From an uncultured Gemmatimonadota bacterium (lineage in GTDB: Bacteria > Gemmatimonadota > Gemmatimonadetes > Gemmatimonadales > Gemmatimonadaceae), in the NCBI GenBank assembly GCA_946479015.1, contig CAMLEQ010000117.1:1-9827 (forward strand): a stretch of DNA of 9,827 nt, written 5' to 3'. The notes beneath the pieces are model-generated. The model saw only the letters and a list, made by a program, of their open reading frames with translations, was not told the DNA's origin and did no database searches. The translations under genes were made by a program, and so were the position numbers. Below, piece after piece: positions 1 through 5,750 of the stretch. Each line of letters starts with the position of its first letter. Positions within the stretch are counted from its first letter, which is position 1.

Positions 1-2098
1 GCAGCCACATGCGCCCGCCGTGCGCCTCGACGATCCCGCGCGCGATGGCGAGCCCGAGCCCGCTCCCGTGCCGCCGCGTGCCGCGGTCGGCGTGCCAGAA
101 GCGATCGAAGACGTGCGGCTGGTCCGCCGCCGGGATGCCGGCGCCGGTGTCCTCCACCGAGAGCTGCACCTCGGCGCCGTGCCGCTCCGCCCGGATCACG
201 ATCCGGCCGCCCGACGGCGTGAAGCGCGAGGAGTTGCCCACCAGATTCGAGAGCACCTGCACCACGCGCTGCGGGTCGGCGTGCACCGGCGGCAGCCCCG
301 CCTCCACCTCCGCCGTCAGCGCGAGCGCGCGCTCCTGGGCGAGCGGCTCGAGCAGCATCACCGCCTCGTCCACGATCGCCTGCACGGTGGTGGTCTCCCG
401 CCGCAGCGACAACCGCCCCGCCTCGATCGCCGCCACGTCCACCAGGTCGCGGATGATCCGGTTCATCCAGTCGGCGGAGCGCATGATCGTGTCGGCGAGG
501 TAGCGCACGTTCTCCGGCGTCGGCGGCTCGGGATCGAGCAGCGTGCTCGCGCACATCGAGATCGCGCTCAGCGGATTGCGCAGGTCGTGCGACACCACGC
601 CGAGCACGTCGTCGCGCGCGCGGATGGCGTGCTGGGCGATGGCGTACAGCCGGGCGTTGTCCATCACCTGCGCCGCGCGGCGCGCGAGCTCCTCCCCCAA
701 CTGCACGTCCGCCTCGCCGTAGCGGCGCTCCGGGCGCGTGGAGATGAAGCCAATGGCGCCCAGCGTCCGGTCGCGCGTGACGAGCGGGATCACCATGCAC
801 GACAGCGGCGCGAGCTGCCGGAGCGTGAGCAGGTGCTCCTCGTCCTGCGCCAGCTCGGCCAGCCGCTCCGGCGGGATGTCGAACACGATCTCCGTCCTTC
901 CCGTGCGCAGCGCGGTGCGCGTGAGGTACGGGCGGTCCGTGTCGAGCGGGACGCGGCGCAGCGCATCCGCCAGCGGCGCGCGTGCCGGATCGGCGGCGGC
1001 GATGTCGAGCCGCCGCACGCGCCCATCATCGGTGGTGATGTCGATGACGCACAGGTCGGCCAGCGTGTGCACGGCCAGGCGCGCGACGCTGCGCAGCGTC
1101 GCCTCGTAGTCGAGCGAGCGGTCGAGGATGTCGCTCGCCTCCACCAGGAACTCGGCGCGCCGCTCCGCCGCCTCGGCCGCCGCGCGCGCCTCGCGCTCCC
1201 GCGCGAGCAGCGCGTTTCGCTCCTCCTCCGCGCGCTTGCGCTCCGTGACATCGCGCAGCACCGCCGTGTACAGGCGCCGCCCGCCGATGTCGATCTTCGA
1301 GATGGACGCCTCGGCGGGAAACAGCTCGCCGCTCTTCCGGCGGCCGACGATCTCGTCGCGCGTCCCCATGCGCCGCGCCGCCACCGGGCCGGCGCCGAAC
1401 GCGCGGACGTGCCGCTTGTGCAGCTCGCTCAGCCCTGGGGGGAGGAGAATCTCGAGCGGTCTGCCGATCGCCTCGGCCGCGCGCCAGCCGAAGATCTGCT
1501 CCGCGCCCTCGTTGAAGTGGACGATGGTGCTCCTCTCGTCGATCGTGACGATGGCATCGGCGGCGATGGAGACGATGCCGGCGAACTTCGCCTCGGAGAT
1601 CCGCAGCGCCTCCTCGGCGCGCGTACGGTCGGTGATGTCCTGTCCCTCGCCGATCAGCGCCGAGAGGCGCCCCTCCTCGTCGCGCACCGGCGAGACCACG
1701 AGCTCGAGCACGAGCGGTCGTCCGTCACGGTCGACGACTTCGAGCTCCTCACGCGCGACATCTCCCGCCGCGGCGCGGGCCACGGCACCGCGCACGCGCT
1801 GGCGGTCGGCCTCCTCGCGCCAACCGGGGAGATCTCCCATCGGCCGGCCGATGAGCTCCCCGTCGGTGGCGCCGAGGAGCTCGCGCGCGGTGCGGTTGAC
1901 CTCGCGGAGCACGCCGTCGGGAGAGAGCAGCGCCATGAACTGCGCGGCGCGATCGAACAGCGCACGATAGCGGAGCGCCTCCTGATGTTTATCCCGCGCG
2001 CGGGAGCCCTCGTCGGAGGGCGCCCGAGCGGGACCACCATCGCCGTCACGGGCGCGGCGCTCGCGATCGTCGTCCGCAGGAGCCACTGAAACCCTCAT
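1..2098 (-). CDS. PAS-PAS-GAF sensor histidine kinase (C-terminus cut by window edge)
   Basis: Cytosolic two-component sensor kinase; 699 codons are visible and the frame runs off the left edge without a stop. Domains in order: a charged N-terminus; PAS 1 at about residues 41-160; PAS 2 at about 167-290, ending in the PAC-like motif VLRDVTERK; a short Glu/Arg/Ala-rich coiled coil at 283-318; a GAF domain at about 320-485; HisKA with SHDLRNPL (phospho-acceptor His504); then HATPase with N-box NLVGNSSRFTP (about 618-628), DTGAGI (650-655), F-box VFDRFW (663-668) and GSGLGLAIA (678-686). Only the last strand or so of the ATPase domain is missing. There is no membrane segment, so the signal is probably intracellular. 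The ATG at 2098 is chosen; a GTG at 2101 is equally possible, and neither has a clear Shine-Dalgarno sequence. It lies 72 bp downstream of pqqE on the same strand with no response regulator visible, so its partner is unknown and a link to PQQ is only positional. Confidence 0.93.
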   Translation of the reverse strand, partial: MRVSVAPADDDRERRARDGDGGPARAPSDEGSRARDKHQEALRYRALFDRAAQFMALLSPDGVLREVNRTARELLGATDGELIGRPMGDLPGWREEADRQRVRGAVARAAAGDVAREELEVVDRDGRPLVLELVVSPVRDEEGRLSALIGEGQDITDRTRAEEALRISEAKFAGIVSIAADAIVTIDERSTIVHFNEGAEQIFGWRAAEAIGRPLEILLPPGLSELHKRHVRAFGAGPVAARRMGTRDEIVGRRKSGELFPAEASISKIDIGGRRLYTAVLRDVTERKRAEEERNALLAREREARAAAEAAERRAEFLVEASDILDRSLDYEATLRSVARLAVHTLADLCVIDITTDDGRVRRLDIAAADPARAPLADALRRVPLDTDRPYLTRTALRTGRTEIVFDIPPERLAELAQDEEHLLTLRQLAPLSCMVIPLVTRDRTLGAIGFISTRPERRYGEADVQLGEELARRAAQVMDNARLYAIAQHAIRARDDVLGVVSHDLRNPLSAISMCASTLLDPEPPTPENVRYLADTIMRSADWMNRIIRDLVDVAAIEAGRLSLRRETTTVQAIVDEAVMLLEPLAQERALALTAEVEAGLPPVHADPQRVVQVLSNLVGNSSRFTPSGGRIVIRAERHGAEVQLSVEDTGAGIPAADQPHVFDRFWHADRGTRRHGSGLGLAIARGIVEAHGGRMWL

Positions 2099-2118
2099 CA
2101 CTGGTCGAATGCGCGCGG

Positions 2119-2148
2119 CAGCCGCTGGAGCGAGAGGGAGAGCGGCTG
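2119..2148 (-). repeat. Second inverted repeat between pqqE and the PAS/GAF kinase
   Basis: Perfect 8-bp arms CAGCCGCT (2119-2126) and AGCGGCTG (2141-2148) around a 14-nt purine-rich loop. With the preceding hairpin it fills most of the 72-bp gap between pqqE and the kinase. It may form the 3' end of the pqq transcript or the leader of the kinase. No convincing promoter was seen in this gap. Confidence 0.35.
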
Positions 2149-2165
2149 GGGTGGCCGGACCCCAG
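2146..2165 (-). terminator. GC-rich hairpin directly after pqqE, possible operon terminator
   Basis: Perfect 7-bp inverted repeat CTGGGGT / ACCCCAG with loop GGCCGG, starting 5 nt after the pqqE stop codon. There is no downstream U-tract, so it is not a classical intrinsic terminator. It could protect the mRNA 3' end or cause weak termination. It shares three bases with the next inverted repeat, so the two structures compete. Confidence 0.4.
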
Positions 2166-2170
2166 AAACT

Positions 2171-3331
2171 TCAGCCGAGTGGCGTGGAATGTAAAGGCGA
2201 CTGCGGCTCGGCCCGGGGCATCGCGCGATAGATGTACGTGGGGGGCGACTCGGCGCCTGGCGCCGCCGCATCGGCCTCGACCGCAGCGGCGGCCTCGCCC
2301 TCGGCCAACGCCGCCACGATCACCCCGTGATGCGGCGAGAGCGTGCACACCGGATCGGCGTTCGCCGCCTCCCCCGTGAGTGCGTACGCCTGGCACCGGC
2401 AGCCACCGAAGTCGACGTGCTTGCGCGGGCAGCTCCGGCACGGCTCCCGCATCCACGAGTCCCCCCGGAACGCCTGGAAGCCCGGTGACTCGCGCCAGAT
2501 CCACTCCAGCGACCGCTCGCGCACCGTCGCGAAGTCGAGTCCCGGCAGCGTCCCCGCCGCGTGGCAGGGGAGCACCGTGCCGTCCGGGCTCACCACCAGA
2601 TAGACCGCTCCCCAGCCGCCGTAGCACGGCTTCGGGTACTGCTCGTAGTGGTCCGGGAGCACGTAGAGAAGCTGCATGCGCCCGCGGTACTCCTCCCGCT
2701 TCCGGTCCACCACCGCCTCGGCGCGCGCGAGCTGATCGCGCGTGGGCAGGAGAGCCGCCCGGTTCACGAGTGCCCAGCCGTAGTACTGCGTGTTGGCCAG
2801 CTCCACGCGATCGGCCCCGAGCTCGGCCGCCAGGTCGAGGATCTGCTCCAGCTGGTCCAGGTTCGCGCGGTGGAGCACCACGTTCACCGTGAAGGCGAGC
2901 CCGAGTGCCTTCACCCAGCCCGCGGCCCGGAGCTTCTGCTCCCAGCTCCGCGTCCCCGCGATCCGCTCCGCCAGCTCGGGCGTGGCGGCCTGGAGGGAGA
3001 TCTGCACGTGCTCGAGTCCCGCCCCCGCGAGCGTCTCCAGACGCTCGCGCGTGAGCCCGACGGCGGAGGTGACGAGCGTCTGGTAGAGCCCGAGCGCGCG
3101 GGCGTGGGCGACGAGCGCCTCGAGGTCGCGCCGCAGCAGCGGCTCGCCGCCGGAGAGCCCGAGCTGGAGCACGCCGAGCGCCCGCGCCTCGGTGAAGACG
3201 CGCTGCCACTCCTCGGTCGTGAGCTCCGTGCGCGAGCGCACGAGCTCGAGCGGGTTCGAGCAGTAGGGGCAGTGCAGCGGGCAGCGATGCGTCAGCTCCG
3301 CCAGCAACGTGGTGGGTCTATGATCGGACAT
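2171..3331 (-). CDS. pqqE: PqqE, radical SAM/SPASM enzyme cross-linking Glu and Tyr of PqqA
   Basis: PqqE makes the first committed step of PQQ synthesis. It uses S-adenosylmethionine radical chemistry to form a carbon-carbon bond between the conserved Glu and Tyr side chains of PqqA held by PqqD. The 386-residue product shows the radical SAM motif C17-x3-C21-x2-C24 within THRCPLHCPYCSNP, the SAM-binding GLSGGEP (58-64), and a SPASM region with C236, C256, C298, C301, C311, C313 and C329. Asp307 in HVDFGGCRCQAY matches the Asp known to ligate an auxiliary Fe-S cluster in PqqE. The C-terminal 40 residues are Ala/Pro-rich. The ATG at 3331 is chosen because the conserved N-terminus begins there and a GGAG lies about 10 nt upstream. 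The open frame extends back to 3448, but that part covers pqqD. It overlaps pqqD by 14 nt, implying translational coupling that suits the PqqD-PqqE complex. The stop is TGA at 2171. Confidence 0.97.
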   Translation of the reverse strand: MSDHRPTTLLAELTHRCPLHCPYCSNPLELVRSRTELTTEEWQRVFTEARALGVLQLGLSGGEPLLRRDLEALVAHARALGLYQTLVTSAVGLTRERLETLAGAGLEHVQISLQAATPELAERIAGTRSWEQKLRAAGWVKALGLAFTVNVVLHRANLDQLEQILDLAAELGADRVELANTQYYGWALVNRAALLPTRDQLARAEAVVDRKREEYRGRMQLLYVLPDHYEQYPKPCYGGWGAVYLVVSPDGTVLPCHAAGTLPGLDFATVRERSLEWIWRESPGFQAFRGDSWMREPCRSCPRKHVDFGGCRCQAYALTGEAANADPVCTLSPHHGVIVAALAEGEAAAAVEADAAAPGAESPPTYIYRAMPRAEPQSPLHSTPLG

Positions 3332-3596
3332 CGCGCACCAGCTCCCGGTCGGCGAGTCGTGAGAGATACTCGAGCACATCCGCGCGCACGTCGGCGTCGT
3401 AGCGCGCGCCGAGCGTGCCGGCGATGTCGTCCACCGTCCGCACGCCATCGCACAGCGACAGGATCTCCGCCGCCGTGTCGTTGAGGAGCATCGCCCCCTC
3501 GGGATAGAGGAGCACGCGCCGCTGCCGTACGGGGTCGTAGTCCACCCGCGCGAGACGCCAGAGCGCCGGACGGGAGTCCCCGGAGATCGACACCAT
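3318..3596 (-). CDS. pqqD: PqqD, PqqA peptide chaperone (RRE protein)
   Basis: PqqD is a small winged-helix RiPP recognition element that binds PqqA and delivers it to PqqE. The 92-residue product has the family signature: Pro22 with VRQRRVLLYPEGAMLLN, then TAAEILSLCDGVRTVDDIAGTL (about 41-62) and a C-terminal helix ending LADRELVRDV. The length fits free-standing PqqD (about 90 residues). The ATG at 3596 overlaps the pqqC stop as TGATG (one shared base), a classic reinitiation arrangement. The stop TAG lies inside the pqqE start region. An open frame continues upstream to 4160, but that stretch is the wrong frame of pqqC. PqqD is separate here rather than fused to PqqC or PqqE as in some species. 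Confidence 0.96.
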   Translation of the reverse strand: MVSISGDSRPALWRLARVDYDPVRQRRVLLYPEGAMLLNDTAAEILSLCDGVRTVDDIAGTLGARYDADVRADVLEYLSRLADRELVRDVRS

Positions 3597-4345
3597 CACT
3601 CGTCTCGATAGGCGTTGTGGATGGTGTCGATCATCACCCACAGCACCTCGATCTTGAACTTCAACGCCTCGAACGCGCGGCGCTGCGTCTCGACGGTGGT
3701 GCAGTACGTGGTGACGATCTCCAGCCCCTGCGCGCTGTCGCGCGGTGCCTGCACCAGGCGACTCCTGAAGTAGTCGTACGCCTCGGCGGGGATCCACGGG
3801 TAGTGCACCGGGAGCGACGACAGTCGTCGGCGCATGATGTCGGGCGCGAACAGCTCCGTGAGCGAGGACGCGCACGCATCCACCCACGGGCGCGTCTTGC
3901 AGAAGTTGACGTACGCCTCGGTGGCGAAGCGGACACCGGGGAGGACGTGCCGCTCGTCTTCCATCTCCTCGCGCTCCAGCCCGAGCGCGAGACCGAGGCG
4001 CACCCAGAGCTCGATGCCGCCCTCGCCCTCCTCCGTGCCGTCGTGGTCGATGATGCGCTGGATCCACTGCCGGCGCACCGCGGGGACCGGGCAGTTGGAG
4101 ATGATCGCGCCGTCCTTCCGCGGGATCGCGCGCTGGTAGGCGAGCCGATTGGCCACCCATCCCTGGAGCTGTCGCCGCGAGAGCTTCCCCTCGTGCATGA
4201 GCTGGTGAAAGGGGTGCTCCACGTAGTACGAGGAGTGGAACGCTCGCAGCGCCTCCACGAGCTCCCGTGGAGCGAGCGGCCGCTCGAGCGAGGGGATCGG
4301 CGGGGGAGGGGGAGCGGAGGTCTGCGCGGAGAGGGTGACCGACAT
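3596..4345 (-). CDS. pqqC: PqqC, pyrroloquinoline-quinone synthase
   Basis: PqqC is a cofactor-free oxidase of the TENA/heme-oxygenase-like fold that catalyses the final ring closure and eight-electron oxidation to PQQ. The 249-residue product carries the family landmarks in order: EHPFH (43-47), GWVANR (62-67), IPRKDGAI (74-81), RIIDHDG (97-103) with His101 aligning to the active-site His84 of the Klebsiella enzyme, ERHVLPGVRFA (131-141), SSLTELFAP (160-168), HYPW (181-184) and YDYFRSRL (190-197), with the conserved Tyr/Arg pair. The first 20 residues are a variable Pro-rich leader. The ATG at 4345 gives the usual length, although the Shine-Dalgarno is weak. A 74-bp gap containing a near-palindrome separates it from pqqB, the only place in pqqB-E where a separate promoter or operator would fit. 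It overlaps pqqD by one base. Confidence 0.97.
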   Translation of the reverse strand: MSVTLSAQTSAPPPPPIPSLERPLAPRELVEALRAFHSSYYVEHPFHQLMHEGKLSRRQLQGWVANRLAYQRAIPRKDGAIISNCPVPAVRRQWIQRIIDHDGTEEGEGGIELWVRLGLALGLEREEMEDERHVLPGVRFATEAYVNFCKTRPWVDACASSLTELFAPDIMRRRLSSLPVHYPWIPAEAYDYFRSRLVQAPRDSAQGLEIVTTYCTTVETQRRAFEALKFKIEVLWVMIDTIHNAYRDE

Positions 4346-4395
4346 GACCGGTTGGGGGCGGAGTGTCAGGGCGCGGGAGCGACTTTCTGTCAGTG

Positions 4396-4413
4396 CATTA
4401 AGATGTCCTAATG
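4396..4413. promoter_or_regulatory. Near-palindrome in the pqqB-pqqC gap, candidate operator
   Basis: Plus-strand CATTAAGATGTCCTAATG: 7 of the 9 symmetric base pairs match, with perfect CATTA/TAATG outer arms. It lies in the most AT-rich stretch of the window (about 4381-4430), amid very GC-rich DNA, in an untranslated gap 50 bp upstream of pqqC. This looks like a repressor or activator site controlling an internal pqqCDE promoter. No convincing -35/-10 pair was found beside it. Confidence 0.35.
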
Positions 4414-4419
4414 AAAACT

Positions 4420-5334
4420 CTACATCACGAACCGCATTCCATCCATACCCACTTCCAGCCCCGCTGCCTCGACGGCGCGCCGCTCCGGCGAGTCCTCCAG
4501 GAGGATGCGGTTGGTGTTGTTGATGTGCGTGTAGACTTTCCTGCGGCAGGGGAGGCGAGAGAGCGCCTCGCGGCTGCCGTGGGGGCCGGAGATGGGGAGG
4601 TGTCCCATGTCGCGCGCGCCCCGCGTGCCGATGCCGAGGGCGATGAGCTCATCGTCGCTCCAGAAGGTACCGTCGAAGAGGAGCAGGTCGGCGGCGGCGA
4701 GGCGGGCGAGCAGCGCGTCATCGAGCGCGCCGCATCCGGGCACGTACGCGCAGCGGGCACCGGTGGCGACGTCGCGCACGATCAGGCCGACCGTGTGCCC
4801 CGGCGCATCGATCGACGCGAAGCGCGGGGGATCTCCCGGGACGGCGAACGGCTGCACCGCGAGCCCCGCGGGCGCGCCATCGGCATCGCGGAGGAGCAGC
4901 TCACAATCCACGGTCAGCTCGGTCACCACCACGTCGGCGAAGGCACGGGTGACGGGGAGAATCCGCGAGTCCTCCTCCAGCGTGCGCGCGACGGCGGATG
5001 TCACCCAGAGGTGAAGCCGGCGTCCCTCCCGGAGGAGCGCGATGCCGAGCGAATGGTCGAGCTCCGCGTCGGTGAGGAGGATCCCATCGATCGGCACGTG
5101 GCGCATCCCTGCGGGGGGAGCGCCCCCATCGCGCAGGCGGGCGAGCTGCTCGCGCACGTCGGGGGAGGCGTTGCAGAGGAACCAGCGCTCTCCATCGGCG
5201 CTCAGCGCGATCGAGGACTGTGTGCGCGGGCGCGCGTGCTCCGGGGCGGCGCGGGCGGCGCGGCACGTGGGGCACCAGCAGTTCCACTGCGGGAAGCCGC
5301 CACCCGCGGCGGTCCCGAGCAGGAGCACGTGCAC
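4420..5334 (-). CDS. pqqB: PqqB, metallo-beta-lactamase-fold hydroxylase of PQQ synthesis
   Basis: PqqB acts after PqqE and proteolysis, hydroxylating the Glu-Tyr cross-linked intermediate in an iron-dependent way; it was earlier proposed to be a PQQ carrier. The 304-residue product has the family N-terminus LGTAAGGGFPQWNCWCPTC (6-24) with the structural zinc CxCxxC (C19, C21, C24), the metal-site motif TDAELDH (88-94) that replaces the usual HxHxDH, FDGTFWSDDE (220-229), DMGHLPISG (242-250) and HINNTN (270-275). Length is typical. The start is the GTG at 5334 and leaves six residues before the conserved Gly, as in other PqqB proteins; no strong ribosome-binding site precedes it. The gene follows pqqA after a 67-bp gap holding a stable hairpin, and is followed by the 74-bp gap before pqqC. 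Confidence 0.97.
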   Translation of the reverse strand: MHVLLLGTAAGGGFPQWNCWCPTCRAARAAPEHARPRTQSSIALSADGERWFLCNASPDVREQLARLRDGGAPPAGMRHVPIDGILLTDAELDHSLGIALLREGRRLHLWVTSAVARTLEEDSRILPVTRAFADVVVTELTVDCELLLRDADGAPAGLAVQPFAVPGDPPRFASIDAPGHTVGLIVRDVATGARCAYVPGCGALDDALLARLAAADLLLFDGTFWSDDELIALGIGTRGARDMGHLPISGPHGSREALSRLPCRRKVYTHINNTNRILLEDSPERRAVEAAGLEVGMDGMRFVM

Positions 5335-5358
5335 GACTGGGGAGGAGAGGGGGAAGAC

Positions 5359-5388
5359 GAGAGGAGCCCGGGGTACCGGACTCCTCTC
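5359..5388 (-). terminator. Stable hairpin between pqqA and pqqB (attenuator or mRNA-stabiliser)
   Basis: Stem GAGAGGAG/CTCCTCTC (5359-5366 with 5381-5388), then one C-A mismatch, then CCGG/CCGG closing a 4-nt loop: 12 pairs in all. It lies 13 nt after the pqqA stop and 24 nt before the pqqB start. On the minus strand a C/T-rich stretch follows but no U-run. Structures in this position in other pqq operons are associated with an abundant short pqqA transcript. A weaker competing 6-bp pairing (5365-5370 with 5394-5399) overlaps it. Confidence 0.6.
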
Positions 5389-5401
5389 TCGAGCGGGCTG
5401 C

Positions 5402-5476
5402 TCAGCGCCGGGCGACGTAGGCGGTCACTTCCATCGTGACCTCCACGACCTCGAACTCGGGCTTCGTCCAGGACAT
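5402..5476 (-). CDS. pqqA: PqqA, precursor peptide of PQQ
   Basis: A 24-residue ribosomal peptide whose Glu and Tyr side chains become the PQQ backbone. It begins MSWTKPEFEV, matching the family start (M-x-W-T-x-P), and carries EVTAY with Glu16 and Tyr20 in the diagnostic E-x3-Y spacing. It ends ARR then TGA at 5402. The start at 5476 is fixed by an excellent Shine-Dalgarno (GGAGGT) 4 nt upstream. The same frame stays open upstream to 5710, but those residues do not resemble any PqqA and cross the promoter. The sequence contains a doubled EVT (EVTMEVTAY), so Glu12 is a second acidic residue near the reactive site; only Glu16 has the known spacing. It is first in the operon, preceded by a candidate sigma-54 promoter and followed by a hairpin, which fits high-level expression of the peptide. 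Confidence 0.96.
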   Translation of the reverse strand: MSWTKPEFEVVEVTMEVTAYVARR

Positions 5477-5480
5477 GGCT

Positions 5481-5486
5481 ACCTCC
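5481..5486 (-). promoter_or_regulatory. Strong Shine-Dalgarno of pqqA
   Basis: GGAGGT on the minus strand, 4 nt before the pqqA ATG. It is the clearest ribosome-binding site in the window. It decides the pqqA start against the longer open frame and fits a need for much precursor peptide. Confidence 0.85.
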
Positions 5487-5500
5487 AATGAGGTTGAACC

Positions 5501-5516
5501 GGGGTCTGGCGACCCC
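5501..5516 (-). repeat. Leader hairpin upstream of the pqqA ribosome-binding site
   Basis: Perfect 6-bp inverted repeat GGGGTC/GACCCC with a 4-nt loop, ending 14 nt before the Shine-Dalgarno. If transcription starts near 5569 it lies in the untranslated leader and would fold as a compact GC hairpin. It may stabilise the message or keep the ribosome site open. Confidence 0.4.
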
Positions 5517-5526
5517 ATGGCCGGTG

Positions 5527-5542
5527 TGGGCGTTTTCACCCA
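5527..5542. promoter_or_regulatory. Imperfect palindrome copy in the pqqA leader (candidate regulator site)
   Basis: Plus-strand TGGGCGTTTTCACCCA matches 13 of 16 bases of the perfect palindrome at 5717-5732 and keeps one full TCACCCA half-site. It lies between the predicted transcription start (about 5569) and pqqA. It could be a downstream regulator-binding site, or an RNA hairpin (6 pairs including one wobble, AAAA loop). Confidence 0.4.
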
Positions 5543-5579
5543 ATCGGATCGCGGATCGACCCGACGACACCCCTGATAA

Positions 5580-5595
5580 TGCACCCGATGTGCCA
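5580..5595 (-). promoter_or_regulatory. Sigma-54 (-24/-12) promoter of the pqq operon
   Basis: Minus-strand TGGCACATCGGGTGCA matches the RpoN consensus TGGCACG-N4-TTGCW at 10 of 12 defined positions. The essential GG and GC doublets are separated by exactly 10 bp. Transcription would start near 5569 and give a leader of about 93 nt before pqqA. The gene next upstream on the same strand encodes a sigma-54-activating response regulator, which strongly supports the call. No sigma-70-type pair of comparable quality was seen in this region. Confidence 0.65.
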
Positions 5596-5696
5596 TGTGC
5601 GGACCGGTGGTGGAACGGCGGTTCAAGATGTGGAGCCGCAGCACGTTGCGCGCTCGCATCGGTCGCGTGGACGTGCCGCTCCGGGGCGTCCGGCGG

Positions 5697-5712
5697 TGGG
5701 GCATTTCCACCG
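5697..5712. promoter_or_regulatory. Degenerate second enhancer-like site upstream of pqqA
   Basis: TGGGGCATTTCCACCG matches about 10 of 16 bases of the palindrome at 5717-5732. It lies exactly 20 bp (about two helical turns) from that site, centre to centre. The same bases contain their own inverted repeat CGGTGG-N7-CCACCG (5694-5712). Paired sites on one face of the helix are typical of NtrC-type activators. The sequence match alone is weak. Confidence 0.3.
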
Positions 5713-5716
5713 GAGT

Positions 5717-5732
5717 TGGGTGATCTCACCCA
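5717..5732. promoter_or_regulatory. Perfect palindrome, candidate enhancer (UAS) for the NtrC-type regulator
   Basis: TGGGTGA-TC-TCACCCA has perfect 7-bp arms and is centred about 155 bp upstream of the predicted sigma-54 start, within the usual range for enhancer sites. A near copy occurs at 5527-5542 and a weak copy at 5697-5712. Alternative reading: with outer arms CACCGG/CCGGTG (5708-5713, 5737-5742) it forms a long hairpin just after the response-regulator stop, and so might end that transcript instead. No U-run follows on the minus strand. Confidence 0.5.
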
Positions 5733-5750
5733 GTCGCCGGTGCCCCTTCG

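Noticed and set aside
20..2089. A 689-codon open frame on the plus strand
   Set aside because: It is the antisense of the PAS/GAF histidine kinase; its translation is Arg/His/Leu-rich with no motifs, as expected from GC-rich DNA.
2046..3209. Minus-strand frame of 387 codons spanning pqqE and the gap to the kinase
   Set aside because: Out-of-frame reading of pqqE, Gly/Arg/Ala-rich, crossing the pqqE stop and the intergenic hairpins.
2561..3484. Plus-strand open frame opposite pqqE and pqqD
   Set aside because: No family motifs; the minus-strand frames are unmistakable PqqE and PqqD.
4411..5439. Plus-strand open frame of 342 codons opposite pqqB
   Set aside because: Antisense of PqqB; no recognisable domain and no ribosome-binding site.
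5641..5676. Inverted repeat GCACGT ... ACGTGC with a 24-bp spacer
   Set aside because: Short arms with a long spacer in GC-rich DNA; no second copy, so likely chance.
5402..5710. Longer 102-codon frame ending in the PqqA sequence
   Set aside because: Only the last 24 residues resemble PqqA; the strong GGAGGT lies just before codon 79, and the upstream part covers the sigma-54 promoter.
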